DNA of 64,000 bases, taken from assembly GCA_022376925.1 (NCBI GenBank), contig JAIOJX010000004.1, positions 173,567,501-173,631,500 of the forward strand, read 5' to 3'. Shown piece after piece: positions 1 to 12,167 of the stretch. Below the pieces are notes generated by a model. The model had not been told where the DNA came from. It was given only the letters and a program-made list of their open reading frames with translations, and ran no database searches. The DNA comes from Tragulus kanchil (lineage: Eukaryota; Chordata; Mammalia; Artiodactyla; Tragulidae). Position numbers and translations under genes: made by a program. How positions within the stretch are numbered: the stretch's first letter is position 1; each line of letters opens with the position of its first letter.

Positions 1-662
1 ACCTGCGTCTGGCCGCTTGAGCCACGCTGGGCCCGCCTGCCCGTGTGCGGTGAAGGCCCGCTGGGGGCACGAAGCTCTGGCAGCAAAGCGCGGCGTCCAT
101 TGCAGACGCCAGGCAAGGGCTCCAGGCAGCGGGTGCTGGAGAGGCCTGCGCTCTCGAGGCTTTCAGGGGAAGGCTTTTACAGACAGGGAGGGAGGGGGAC
201 GGGGGTGTCGTCAGCTCCTGGACAGTCTCCTGATGGGCTGGTGCTGAAGCCACAGGGAGTCAGCGCCGTCCGCCTTCTGGTTCCCGCCGGTCTGGATCGA
301 CGTGCGTGTGGGCCGCGCACCTGCTGGGGTTTCAGCCACCAGACTCCTCTAATAGGATGTGGCTCCGATGATTATCAACAGTCCTTGAGGAAAAGTCCTT
401 GAGTTTGCTCAATGGCTTCACTATTATTAATATGTCTTGCTTGACTATTTTCCTTTGTTTCTGCATGTTCTCACTTCTCTACCAAAGCTATTCGTTGGAA
501 TTCGGGGCTGGCCTAGGAAGCGAAATGTTTTCTGCAGATAAGATGCAGGGAGAGAGCACGGGGAGAAGGGGCTTGTTCCAGGAAGCTCCCATGTGAAAGC
601 TCCCATGTGATCCTGCTGGGCCACAACCCTGCACCACATGTTGGCACTTCGTCCATCTTTTT
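1..662. other. Intergenic, no gene seen
   Basis: GC-rich to about 350, then more AT-rich. A perfect 14-bp direct repeat AAGCTCCCATGTGA lies at 583-596 and 597-610. No repeat family recognised. Confidence 0.6.
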
Positions 663-2861
663 GATCATGGGTGGAGACTTCTTGGTTGTTTATCTTGTTT
701 TCTTGTCCTCATCAGATAAAGCTACTGCTGTGGGCCTCGCACCTCCCTGATTATGGAGCTCCTGTAACTAACCAGAGTTTTAGTTCTGCAAAATGTCTGA
801 GTCACAATAAAAGTTGTAAAATCAAGCCTGCGGGTTCTGTGTGTAAGTGGGGAAGAAAGCATTTTTTCCCTTCCAGTGGGAAGGTCCTTAGCCTTCCGCA
901 GTGGTCTGTGTATAACGGAAGCCCCCTTTGATCTTTGCCTGAGTGACAGCTCTCTCGCGCGATCACAAGTCAGTTGGTGATAAACATTGGTCACCTGGAT
1001 GCTCTCGAGGGGTGCCGGGCACAGGCAGACTTCTGCAGCAACAAGGGGGTGTGCGTCACGTGCTGCAGGCTGAGTTGGGTCTTCCCCAGATCCTGCGCTG
1101 AACTCTCAACTCCCAGAACCTCAGATGTGACTGAGTGTGGACATCAGGCCTTTACGGAGGTAAGTGAGGTAGCGTGCCGCTGTGAGGGAGGCGCCAGTCC
1201 AGTGCTGTCCGTGTGCTTGTGAGAGGGGAGACGAAGACGCAGCCAGGGGGACGGCCACCTCGGTCACGGGGAGAAGCCGGCCTCCGGAGGGCCAGCCAAG
1301 GGAAGAGGCTTCAGGGGACTGCCCCGACGAAGCCTTGCCTGGACCTCTGGCCTCCAGGGCGGTGAGAACGTGTTTCTGCTTTGGAGCCGCACGGTGTGTG
1401 GAACTGAGGGACGGAAGCCGGGGGGGCCAGGGCACTGCGACTGGGCAGACGGGCAGACGGCTCAGCCGGGGAAGGCTGCCTGGACTGCAAGGACAGCCCG
1501 GTGAGCAGAGGCTGGCCGGCCTGGAGCTTCAGTGGTGGTGGCTGGGTCACTAAGCTGGGTCTCTTTGCGACCCCGTGGACGCAGCCCGCCGGGCTCCCCT
1601 GTCCATGAGATTTCCCAGGCGAGACTCCGGGCGTGGGCTGCCATTCCTCCCCAGGGATCTTCCCGACCCAGGGATCGAACTCGAGTCTCCTGCGTTACAG
1701 GTGGACTCTACCACGGCGCCACCTGCGAGCCTAGGGCCTGAGTGTGGGAGCCGCCACTGGGATCATGGGTGGAGACTTCTTGGTTGTTTATCTTGTTTTC
1801 TTGTCCTCATCAGATAAAGCTACTGCTGTGGGCCTCGCACCTCCCTGATTATGGAGCTCCTGTAACTAACCAGAGTTTTAGTTCTGCAAAATGTCTGAGT
1901 CACAATAAAAGTTGTAAAATCAAGCCTGCGGGTTCTGTGTGTAAGTGGGGAAGAAAGCATTTTTTCCCTTCCAGTGGGAAGGTCCTTAGCCTTCCGCAGT
2001 GGTCTGTGTATAACGGAAGCCCCCTTTGATCTTTGCCTGAGTGACAGCTCTCTCGCGCGATCACAAGTCAGTTGGTGATAAACATTGGTCACCTGGATGC
2101 TCTCGAGGGGTGCCGGGCACAGGCAGACTTCTGCAGCAACAAGGGGGTGTGCGTCACGTGCTGCAGGCTGAGTTGGGTCTTCCCCAGATCCTGCGCTGAA
2201 CTCTCAACTCCCAGAACCTCAGATGTGACTGAGTGTGGACATCAGGCCTTTACGGAGGTAAGTGAGGTAGCGTCCCGCTGTGAGGGAGGCGCCAGTCCAG
2301 TGCTGTCCGTGTGCTTGTGAGAGGGGAGACGAAGACGCAGCCAGGGGGACGGCCACCTCGGTCACGGGGAGAAGCCGGCCTCCGGAGGGCCAGCCAAGGG
2401 AAGAGGCTTCAGGGGACTGCCCCGACGAAGCCTTGCCTGGACCTCTGGCCTCCAGGGCGGTGAGAACGTGTTTCTGCTTTGGAGCCGCACGGTGTGTGGA
2501 ACTGAGGGACGGAAGCCGGGGGGGCCAGGGCACTGCGACTGGGCAGACGGGCAGACGGCTCAGCCGGGGAAGGCTGCCTGGACTGCAAGGACAGCCCGGT
2601 GAGCAGAGGCTGGCCGGCCTGGAGCTTCAGTGGTGGTGGCTGGGTCACTAAGCTGGGTCTCTTTGCGACCCCGTGGACGCAGCCCGCCGGGCTCCCCTGT
2701 CCATGAGATTTCCCAGGCGAGACTCCGGGCGTGGGCTGCCATTCCCTCCCCCAGGGGATCTTCCCGACCCAGGGATCGAACTCGAGTCTCCTGCGTTACA
2801 GGTGGACTCTACCACGGCGCCACCTGCGAGCCTAGGGCCTGAGTGTGGGAGCCGCCACTGG
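663..2861. repeat. Tandem duplication 1: 663-1760 and 1761-2861
   Basis: Period 1098 at the left end and 1101 at the right. The copies differ by one substitution (G1176 versus C2274) and by three single-base homopolymer losses in the first copy near 1650, within a SINE. Flanking sequence diverges sharply at both ends. The unit has no features of its own beyond one Bov-A2 SINE. Probably an unmerged contig overlap. Confidence 0.95.
1551..1735 (-). mobile_element. Bov-A2/Bov-tA SINE (copy 2649-2834)
   Basis: The reverse strand shows the family hallmarks in order: the CCAGGGATCGAACTC-type box, the GGGCTGCCATTC core and TCTTTGCGACCCCGTGGAC. No A-tail is obvious. The second occurrence is part of duplication 1. 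Confidence 0.85.
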
Positions 2862-4360
2862 GAGCCTTGCGGGGGTGCAGGCCTCCACCCCGGGCTGCTT
2901 GGGTGAGCCCAGGCTTCCCACTGGGAGAAGAAATGAGCCTACAGCTGGGGCCCGCCCACGCACGGAGCCAGGGAGGGTCCCGCTGTGGTGGTCTGGAGAG
3001 GGGAGGGGCTGGCTGACCACACCAGCCTTCCCCGGGCCTCGGTGGGGGCAGAGCTGACCCTTCTCCAGGTGGCCGCAGGGGACGAAGAGAAAGCTCCCTC
3101 AGGCCCCGAGAGACAGGGGCTGGCTGGACGTACAGTGATTGACCCTAGGGGTCAGTCCCGGCTTTCAGATTTGTGAGGGGCTCACTTGACCTCTCAGAGC
3201 CTCAACTTTCCTTATCTGTGAAGTGGGGATAAAGGTGCCTCTCCCCCTGCCCACCACCAGCCTTGGGTGGGAAAGCACTTTGTAAACTGAAGTGCTGACC
3301 CGGGGGGTCAGGCGATGCTGGGCCCCCTGGCCCCACGCCCCTGTGTCCCCAATGGGCCCAGGCGCTTCTGTCCTGCTGGCCTCCTCACAGAGCCCTCCCC
3401 GAGGTCCTGTCTTTGTGGCCCCCACCTGGATGGGCGCTATGTGCTGTCCGCCTTCTCTGCTAGATCCAGCTGCGCGAGGCCGGTGGCGGGCTGGGCCGCT
3501 GGCCGGTGCGCAGGACAGTCCTTGGCACAGGCAGCCCCACGGCCGATGTCTGTGGGCACAAACGGACCTTCTGGGTTGGCAGGACCCCCGTTTCAACTTG
3601 CTTTGTATTTAAAAGGGGGAAGGTTCTACCAAATTCTGGCCGTCTGGGAGGCAGGCACGGCGGGGCTGCGGGGGGCAGGGGGCTGGACATGCCGAGCCCG
3701 GGGGCTGACCAGGCCGGCGCCCCAGGCCCTCCTGCTGCCCCTGCCTCTCCGCGTCACAGCCGCTTTGTGGTTTCTACCAAAGGCCGGAGTTGGCGTCTCC
3801 TGGGCTTCAGAGCTGCAGAACCGATCGTTTCCAAGTAATTAAAACACGATTTGCAAATCGGGCTCCAGAAGCACCTCTGTGCCTGCTGGGGCCTGCCGCC
3901 CGGTCCACTCATCCGGAAATGAGCGTCCAAGCCCAGAGGGTGTGCTGTTTCTCTGTGCAGGAGGCCACGGCTCCCGCACCCCCTCTGCCCGGGGCCTCGG
4001 TGTCCTCGGTCAGGGCTCACCCCACGGCTCCCGTCTTCTAACTACACCCAGCTGCAGCGAGCACTCATCTTCTCCGTGGTCAGAGCCGGTCTGCTGAGAC
4101 GTAAGACACACCTGGTCGTGCCACCCTGAGCCCTCTCCAGGGGCTTCCCAAGTCCTCACGGGGGCCTGCAGGGGCCTTCAAGGACAGACTCCCCCTCCCC
4201 GGCTCCTGGTCTCCCCTCCCCGCACCTCAGCCCGTGCTGTCCCCTGGGCAGGCACAGTGCTACCCCAGGGCCTTTGCACTGCCTGGGCCAGGGACTTGTA
4301 TCTCCCCAGCGCCTTCTCCCCAGAGAGCTCTTTGCCTTCTCTTCCTCGCCCCTTCCCTTC
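2862..4360. other. Intergenic, GC-rich, one MIR remnant
   Basis: Apart from the MIR fragment at 3150 I see no coding exon, splice pair or recognised repeat. A brief AT-rich patch lies at 3825-3860 (AAGTAATTAAAACACG). Confidence 0.6.
3150..3260 (+). repeat. MIR-like fragment
   Basis: Carries the MIR-style sequence of a T-rich loss-of-detail core followed by CTCAGAGCCTCAACTTTCCT and ATCTGTGAAGTGGGGATAAA. Confidence 0.55.
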
Positions 4361-4370
4361 TCTTTCTTTC

Positions 4371-4697
4371 TTTTTTTTTTTTAAATTTTATTTATTTATC
4401 TTTTTTGGGAGGTGGAGTGGGGAGGGACGGGGATGGGCGGGCCACTTCTATTGGTCTTTCATTTCTCTATTTTCATCCGTCTTTGTTCTTTGGCTCCTGT
4501 GGGCCTCCCGTCGCGGTGGCCTCTGTTGTCGCAGAGCACTGGCTCTGGGCACATGCGCTCCAGAGCTCTGGCTCGGTAGTTGGACACATCGGTCCAGCCG
4601 CTCCGCGGCCCGTGGGATCTTCCCAGGCCAGGGATGGAACCGGCGCCCCTTGCACGGCAAGGCGGTGTCCTTACCCACTGGACCACCAGGGGAAGCC
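4371..4697 (-). mobile_element. CHR-derived SINE with 3' extension
   Basis: Read on the minus strand it starts with the CTTCCCCTGGTGGTCCAGTG head and tRNA-like box B (GGTTCCATCCCTGGCC). It passes GCCACCGCGACGGGAGGCCC, then CCAATAGAAGTGGCCCGCCC and a C-rich stretch, and ends in an A-rich tail. A direct repeat CTTTCTTTC flanks it (about 4362-4370 and 4698-4706), though this sits in pyrimidine-rich DNA. Confidence 0.8.
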
Positions 4698-4737
4698 CTT
4701 TCTTTCAACAAAAAATATTCATTGTTTTTGTTTTTGG

Positions 4738-5083
4738 CTATCAAACTGTGGTGCTGGAGAAGACTCCTGAGAGTCCCTTGGACACAAGGAGATCACACCA
4801 GTCCATCCTAAAGGAAATCAACCCTGGATATTCACTGGAAGGACCAATGCTGAAGCTGAAGCTCCCATACTTTGGCCACCGGATGCGAAGAGACGACTCA
4901 CTGGAAAAGACGCCGGTGCTGAGGGCAGGGGGGACGCGGGCGACAGGGGATGAGACGGATGGATGGCCTCATGGACTCCATGGACGTGAGTCTGAGCAGA
5001 CGGAGGGAGACGGTGAAGGCCGGGGAGCCTGGCGAGTGCAGAGGACAGGGCTGCCGAGAGTCAGACACGACTGGCGACTGAGG
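4738..5083 (+). mobile_element. BovB LINE 3'-end fragment
   Basis: The translated plus strand retains BovB reverse-transcriptase C-terminal phrases (KLKLPYFGHRMRRDDSLEKT, then GRESEQTEGDGEGRGAWR). It ends in the TCAGACACGACTGGCGACTG motif shared with Bov-A. Frame broken, non-functional. Confidence 0.85.
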
Positions 5084-5084
5084 A

Positions 5085-5346
5085 GCAGCGTCTGGCTGTG
5101 CTGGTCTTTGTGGCCGCAGGGGCTTCCTCTCGTGGTGCCGAGCGGGGGCTGCTCTCCATCGCCGTGCGAGGGCGTCTCCCTGCTGCGGCGTCTCCAGGGG
5201 CAGAGCGCGGCCTCAGAGGGCGCGGCCTCAGCGCCAGTGGCCTTGGCCCTTCGTTGCTCCGAGGCACGTGGATCTTCCTGGATCAGGAGCCGAGCCTGTG
5301 TCTCCGGCACTGGCAGCCGGACTCTCAACCACTGAGCGCCCCTTCT
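5085..5346 (-). mobile_element. CHR-type SINE
   Basis: On the minus strand: GGCGCTCAGTGGTTGAGAGT head, box B region, and a tail ending CCACAAAGACCAGCACAGCC. It abuts the BovB end, giving a SINE-LINE-SINE cluster from 4371 to 5346. CpG-rich within. Confidence 0.7.
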
Positions 5347-8300
5347 TCCACGAGGTCTCCGATCAGGGCCACAAAGGCTCCTCCAGTCTTGCTCTGTAAC
5401 ACATATTTCGACCTGTTGCTCTGTGATTGTCCCTCTGGCCCCTCCGGTAGGTGCACCGAGCAGTGTCCGGGCGTCCCCCGTCTCCCCAGGCGGGGCCCGG
5501 CTGGAGTTCCCCGCTGGGTCCCCGGGGAGGACAGCAGGCTCCAGCAGGCCCGTGGGCATTTCTGGAGTATGTGGCTGAGTCTGCAGACTGGGCTTTGTGA
5601 GGCCTCACGTTGTTTTCCCCACAACGGCTCATCTCTTGGAGGGTGTTCAAACTCTGCTCCTGCCCTTCCTCCACGGCTGTGAGCGCCTCAATGGGGCGGG
5701 GACGGGGTCCGGGTCACCTCCTGGCCCCAGGATACGTTTAGGAAACGCCTGCTCTGGAGACAGAAGTGTGAGCGTGGGGGAGTCTGGGTTCCAACTGGCT
5801 CGGGAGGCGGGCGGGCTCTGGTCCCAGGGGAAGGTTCTGGAGAGAGGCGGGGCTCCGGGGGAGGGGAGGCACAGAGCCCCCCTGGACGGGGTGGAGGGCG
5901 AGCGCTGGTGGGGAGCAGGCCGTCCAGCCGTGCTCTCCCGGGGGCGAGCCCCCGTCGGGCTGCGCTCGCCTGGGAGTGGAGACGGGACCAGCTGCTCCCG
6001 TGGGCTGTGGCTATTTACCCGCGAAACTGGAGCACCCGTCACCATGGCAACCTCCCCACCCGGGAACAATCCCCACATCTGCCCGGCACCTGGCGCTGCT
6101 CACGGCGCTGTCTCGGGCGTTGACTCACCCCGCCGTCCTCCCGGCAGCCCAGGAGCTGCTCCTGTCACTGTCCCCCGCTGCAGGGAGGGAAACTGAGGCG
6201 GGTGGGAGGACTCAGCCAGGATCACTCAGCCCGGGGTGGTGGTCGTTAGGCAGGTCACAGTCACGCCTCCGCAGGGTGTGGGCCCGGGGCCGGGGCCCCT
6301 TCCCCGGGGTCTGATGGTGGAGAACGCTCACCAGGTCGCCGGTCAAACGGGGCCAGGGATCTGCTTGGTTAGCCCATGTCGCTCCTGCCCGAAGGGAACC
6401 TGCTGCCCCCGGGGAGTAGGTCAGGCCAGGGCCAGCCTCCCGGGGGCGCGGGTCAGCCCCAGGCTCCGTGTCCGCGCCGGTGATGAGGCTCGTGATCGTG
6501 GCGCCAGCCGGTGCTCAGTGTTACTCTTTGACCAGACTCGGCCAACAGGGGCTGGCTGGATCTGTGGGGAAGGGGAGAATTCGTTCTGGGGGTCACGTGC
6601 CCTGGCCACTAGTAAGCTGGGCCCTGCAGATGGGCCACACGCTCCTCCCTTGATCCTTCGGGGGAAATCTTTCCAGGGGCCTCGGGCCTCTTGTCTCATA
6701 AAGCGCCTATTGGGCTCCCCACCCACCCTCCTAAGGGGCCCAGGCTCAGCGGGGTCCCTGCTACACACGGTCCTTCGTGTGATCAGGTTGGAAAAGAAAA
6801 GCAAGGGTGTATCCTAAAACCAGAAAGTGCTGCTTTGGTGGCGAGAGGGGTGAAACTCTGGATGGTGGTGGGAATCGCGGCCTCCGGCAGGAAGCTTCTG
6901 GTTCTCCCAGACACCCGGCCCCCATTCCCCGGCCGGCTCCCCGGGCCCTACCCCCAACTGCTGGCGAGGGGAGACCAGCAGTGTGATCGGGCGGGAGGGA
7001 CAGTGCCGACCTGGCCGCGCCAGCCCCACGCTGTCGGGAAGAGTGCTGACTGAGTGCCTTGTAAATGTCAGGCCAGGTGCTAACGGCCGGGAAAGGGCCG
7101 GCCCGCAGGCTCAGGGCAGAGCTGCGGCTGCAGATACACACAGCCCGCCCCGAGGCTTCCTCCCACCAGACGGCGTGGAGAAGGCGCTGGCATCAGCGGG
7201 GGAGACCACCGGGGACGTCTCAGCAGCAGCACAGGTGGCCACGCTGCCCGGGCCGCCTGAGGGGCCCGCCCTGATGCGCGTCCCCGAATCTCGCGGTCTT
7301 CTGTTACTCCCTCATTCATTCACGCGCTCACGAATCCAGCCAACTTGTCCGACCAGCATCCGTCTCTCCTCTCGAAACGCCTGGCTTTGAGTCCGCAGGG
7401 CTTTCCCGGGGACTCGGGGGGTGCAGGAGATCCAGGTTCGATCCCCGTGTCCCCGGGTCGTGAAGAGCTCCCGGAGAAGGGGGTGAAAGCCCACCCCTGT
7501 GGTCTTGCCGGAAGAGCCCCTGGACAGAGGAGGCCGGCGGGCGCCCGTCCACCCCCCGTCCACGGGGCTGCAGAGAGCACGGTGGAGCCCAGGAGGGACA
7601 GGCGAACCTGAAACGAGAGTGAGCCCAGAGGTCACGGCTGAGTGGCGGCAGGTGACGGGCCCGGCGGAGGGCGGGAGGAGGCCGACCGGGGCTGTCTGCA
7701 GGTGCGGCTGGGAGCGGCTCCTGGGAGGCTCCGAGGCGGGTGGGGGCTCCGCCCGTGCTGCTCAGGCCTGGGGGCTTCCCGGTCGCCTCCTCTGGTGGAC
7801 AGGGGGCTTCCCGGTGTTCCCAAACAAAGCGCACAGACGCGGCGAGACCCTTCTCCCACTGCCTGGAGCCCCGTGTCCGCAGCCAGGGTGTCGGCAGGGC
7901 CGGGCTCCCCGGGGGCCCAGGGGTCCTTCCTCCCTCTCCCCCGGCGCCTGTGGCTGCTGGCTGCATCCACTGCTCCAGGCCCGGCGGCTCTCTCCCCTGT
8001 GTGTCTGTCCACACATCCCTCTTCTGGAAAGGACCGTGGTTGGATGAGGGCCCCGCCTCCCCTCGGCCTTTCGTCTGAACCCAAGTGCCTCTGCAGAGAC
8101 CCTGGTTTACACGTCAGGTTCCACTCACGGATTCTAGGTGGCGTCGAGACTTTCAAGATGGCGGCCACAGGGTGGTAAGCCCCTAGGCAGGCCCTCCTGA
8201 GCGGGGGTCCTGGGTGACTGCGCAGGTCACACGTCCCGAGGTCTGCCCTGGGCGGGGCCAGGGCTCGAGGCCTTCGATGGGCAGAGGGAAGCTCAGAGAG

Positions 8301-9084
8301 GCCAGCCTCGTGGCTGCAGGTCGCTTTATCTGTGCTGGGCTGAAGTCACTCCGTGCCCTTTCTGGCCTATTGTAGGCTCAGCTTAGCATGAATATTTCAT
8401 CGGGAAGTCGTTTTTCTCCGTCAAACCCTGGAGGTTGAGAGCCCGGCTGCAGGCAGGGGCTTGGGCGCCGGGCAGGCATCCCTGTAGGGCAGGTGGAGGC
8501 TGGGGGCCGGGGCTGGGCGGCTGCATCCTCCGCTCGGCTCTCCCGGGCAGGGATCTGGCTCTGAGGCCCACAGGGTGGAGCTGGTCCCCATCTGGAGACC
8601 ACGAGCGGGGGGCTCTCTGGCCAGCGCGAGGGAGCCTATCAAGAAGGGGCCAGCCTGGCTGCGGGGAGCAGCTTCCTGTGGCCAGGCGTGGGCTGGGCAG
8701 GGGGTGCTGGGGGCAGAGCCTCAGGCTGGCGAGGGGCTGGGTTGCCATTAGGACCCCTTCCAGGGCGCTTCCGAGCCCCTCCCCTGTGACTCACAGGTGG
8801 CCCCCACAGCTACCTCCTGGTGAACCACTCAGGGACTGCAGCTTCCGGAAGCAGCCAGCGCCCCCCACGCCGGGACCACCATCCCAGAAACGAGGCTCTG
8901 CACTCTGACCTCCAGAGCTGCAGGAGGACACATCTGGTCGTCTTAGGCTGCTCCACGCGTGGTCCTTTGCTACAGTGGGCACGGACGCGCTCCCGGGGGC
9001 ACCCCAGTGGCGAGGCTCTCTCCCAAACTCGCCCCCAGAAGCCCCTCTCCAGCCCCACATCCAGCTCAGGCTCCGATCCCGTCT
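5347..9084. other. Intergenic, very GC-rich, one decayed SINE
   Basis: Holds the Bov-A2 relic at 7390-7600. The rest is unassigned, with CpG-rich patches at 5860-6000 and 7620-7760. Open frames here are long only because stop codons are rare in this composition; none shows a recognisable domain. Confidence 0.6.
7390..7600 (+). mobile_element. Degenerate Bov-A2/Bov-tA SINE
   Basis: Recognisable box GGTTCGATCCCCGTG near 7436, the GAGAAGG core, and GGACAGAGGAGGCCGGCGGG followed by a GGGGCTGCAGAGAGC-type end. Many substitutions, so older than the others. Confidence 0.65.
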
Positions 9085-11325
9085 GCTGCATACCTGGCTG
9101 CCTCGTCCCGGCCAGGCCACCTCTGCTCTCCGCGCCTCGGCTTCCCTCTGAGATGCAGGGCACAGCAGCGTCCTTGCCACGGGGGCTGGGGTCCCTGAGC
9201 CCATGCGGACGTGTAACAGATCCTGAGATGCGCTGGGCTTCCCCTCTGCCGCATCTGAGGGAGGCGGGGCTGGGTTAGCCGCTGTCCTCCAGCCCAGGCG
9301 CGAGGGGTCTGCGGGCCGGGGCCCTGCGGCCGCCACCAGAGAGGAGCCCCTTCTGCCCGCTCGCCCCTGTCCTCACTCCCTCCCCACCTCGTGCCCTGTC
9401 GGCCCGCAGGTGCCGCCCGAGCTTCCCTCTGTCCACACCGTCCGCCGGCGGCTCCGTCCACACATCCAGATGCTGCTGCCTGCCGGCTGCAGCTCGAAAC
9501 ACACGATGAAATGCGGGGATGTCCTCCGCACACCTGGCTCCCTCTACCTGCCTTGATGTTTGTAGCTCTGCAGTTGCTGGCAAAAAAAAAAAAAAGGAAA
9601 AGTAGCTCCAAAGGGTGGTAGTAACAGCTTGGGAGTCTGTCGCCTGGGGAGGCCTGGGCCTCAGCGTCCAGGTGGCGGGAAGGCAGGGAGGACAGCGGCT
9701 GGGCGGAGCCTTCCCGGCTCTGACCCGGCTTTAGGGACGAAGAGCTCCAGCCCCTGGTGGTCAGCTCCTGCGGCCTTCCAGAGGATGCGGAGGGAGCTGG
9801 GAGCACTCCAGACCTCCAGGACTGGGACGCAGCCACTTGGGGAGGGCGGCCTGCCTCAGGTGCCGCAGCTGGTCAGCTGGCCGAGGACCAAGCCCTGCCA
9901 CCTGCCACCTCCCGGGGTCCTCCTCAAGCTATAAGGCTGGGAGGCTTCTCGGAGGGTGGGGGCACCGAGGCGTGAGAGCAGATTAGAGGGAGCCCCACTG
10001 GCAGAATGGGGGCTCTGCCTACTTGTCATCAAAGAGGAGGGCCCCCTCCCCCACCAGGGTCCTTTGTCAGCAATTCGCCCTGGCCTCTGGGACTTCCCTC
10101 CCTCAGGGCCTTCCTGCCTCCCTTGGACAAGAGCTCCCTGCCTGGGGCTGGGTCCCTGCTTTGTGCAGCTGTGTGACCTCGGGAAATCTCACTTCTCCAA
10201 GTCGCTGCATACCTGGCTGCTCGTCCCGGCCAGGCCACCTCTGCCTCCGCCTCGGCTTCCCTCTGAGATGCAGGGCACAGCAGCGTCCTTGCCACGGGGG
10301 CTGGGGTCCCTGAGCCCATGCGGACGTGTAACAGATCCTGAGATGCGCTGGGCTTCCCCTCTGCCGCATCTGAGGGAGGCGGGGCTGGGTTAGCCGCTGT
10401 CCTCCAGCCCAGGCGCGAGGGGTCTGCGGGCCGGGGCCCTGCGGCCGCCACCAGAGAGGAGCCCCTTCTGCCCGCTCGCCCCTGTCCTCACTCCCTCCCC
10501 ACCTCGTGCCCTGTCGGCCCGCAGGTGCCGCCCGAGCTTCCCTCTGTCCACACCGTCCGCCGGCGGCTCCGTCCACACATCCAGATGCTGCTGCCTGCCG
10601 GCTGCAGCTCGAAACACACGATGAAATGCGGGGATGTCCTCCGCACACCTGGCTCCCTCTACCTGCCTTGATGTTTGTAGCTCTGCAGTTGCTGGCAAAA
10701 AAAAAAAAAAGGAAAAGTAGCTCCAAAGGGTGGTAGTAACAGCTTGGGAGTCTGTCGCCTGGGGAGGCCTGGGCCTCAGCGTCCAGGTGGCGGGAAGGCA
10801 GGGAGGACAGCGGCTGGGCGGAGCCTTCCCGGCTCTGACCCGGCTTTAGGGACGAAGAGCTCCAGCCCCTGGTGGTCAGCTCCTGCGGCCTTCCAGAGGA
10901 TGCGGAGGGAGCTGGGAGCACTCCAGACCTCCAGGACTGGGACGCAGCCACTTGGGGAGGGCGGCCTGCCTCAGGTGCCGCAGCTGGTCAGCTGGCCGAG
11001 GACCAAGCCCTGCCACCTGCCACCTCCCGGGGTCCTCCTCAAGCTATAAGGCTGGGAGGCTTCTCGGAGGGTGGGGGCACCGAGGCGTGAGAGCAGATTA
11101 GAGGGAGCCCCACTGGCAGAATGGGGGCTCTGCCTACTTGTCATCAAAGAGGAGGGCCCCCTCCCCCACCAGGGTCCTTTGTCAGCAATTCGCCCTGGCC
11201 TCTGGGACTTCCCTCCCTCAGGGCCTTCCTGCCTCCCTTGGACAAGAGCTCCCTGCCTGGGGCTGGGTCCCTGCTTTGTCCCTCGCAGCTGTGTGACCTC
11301 GGGGGAAATCTCACTTCTCTCCAAG
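9085..11325. repeat. Tandem duplication 2: 9085-10203 and 10204-11325
   Basis: Period 1119 falling to 1115 because the second copy lacks several single bases within its first 60 bp. The last 45 bp of the first copy is a shortened version of 11271-11325 in the second. Contains an A-run (9581-9593, again at 10697). Confidence 0.95.
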
Positions 11326-11365
11326 CCTCGGTTTCCTCACCTCTATTATGGGCATATGGTATTCT
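11285..11365 (+). repeat. MIR-like fragment (copies 12400-12475, remnant 10164-10201)
   Basis: GCTGTGTGACCTCGGGGGAA, then AAGCCTCGGTTTCCTCACCT: the classic MIR core. Shown three times because duplications 2 and 3 chain through it. Confidence 0.65.
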
Positions 11366-11989
11366 CTGCCAGAACCCCCTGCCCCGACAGCTCCTAATGG
11401 TGAGAAGAAACCAGATGAGCGCCAGCTGTCCCCGGCTCCCTCTCGGCTTGCCTTCGGTGGCTCCCCACTTCCTGGAGACTCTCTGGAGCTTTCCTGGCCT
11501 CCTCTCCCTCAGAACCCAGCTCCTGAAGAGCCTCTCCTGGACCCTGAAGCCTCCCCATCTCTCCACCTGTGCTGACTCAAATGAGGTCCTGCCGGCTTCC
11601 CATCTTGGATTTCCCCAAAGCGTCGGACTCCGAGGAAGGCTCGAACGATGGGAGGTGGGGCTGAGGAGTGAACCGCTGCTTCCCCAGCTCAGCCAGCATC
11701 GCTGACCACAGTGCCGGGCTGGGAATTCCGCCACCAGGCATTTCTCTGCTCCAGGGGTCCCAGCCTGGGGTCTTGTGTGGTCTTGATTCCCCTTCCCCTC
11801 CCTCAAGGCCACAGTCCCCACCTGATGGTCTAAGATGGAGTTTTCCTTTTTCACTGTCTCGGGTGAAAATTTCAGTCCTTTCACTAAAGGACTAGCGAGT
11901 GTACGGGTTTCCCGCCGCTCAGAATCAACCACATTAACATTCTGGTCTATTTACCTTGAATTTTCTCTTCTCCCTCATGTCTCTCCTCC

Positions 11990-12006
11990 CTTCCTTCCTT
12001 CCTTCT
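11990..12006. repeat. Short (CCTT)n microsatellite (copy 13098-13114)
   Basis: CCCTTCCTTCCTTCCTT, four units, the same length in both copies. Confidence 0.75.
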
Positions 12007-12136
12007 CACTGACAAAACTCGCTCCATTGCTTTCATAAAACGACACATGCATATTGCGTCAGTCAGAAGAGCCTAGGTGACGCTGCAGGAACAAGCAGCC
12101 CCGGAACAGCAGGGACCCTAAAGCCTCGCTCTCCAG

Positions 12137-12167
12137 TGACGTCACTCGCTTGCTCGTCTCCCATTGG
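12137..12167 (+). promoter_or_regulatory. Full CRE plus CCAAT box pair (copy 13245-13275)
   Basis: Palindromic CRE TGACGTCA at 12137-12144 and an inverted CCAAT box ATTGG at 12163-12167, 18 bases apart, followed by a GC-rich, repeat-free stretch to about 12290. The pairing is frequent in mammalian promoters. No transcript or coding exon is visible nearby; a non-coding RNA promoter or distal element is possible. The second pair is part of duplication 3. Confidence 0.3.

Noticed and set aside
4580..5335. 251-codon plus-strand frame with reverse-transcriptase-like residues
   Set aside because: It joins antisense SINE, BovB 3' end and another SINE. Only the middle is BovB-derived, so it is not a gene.
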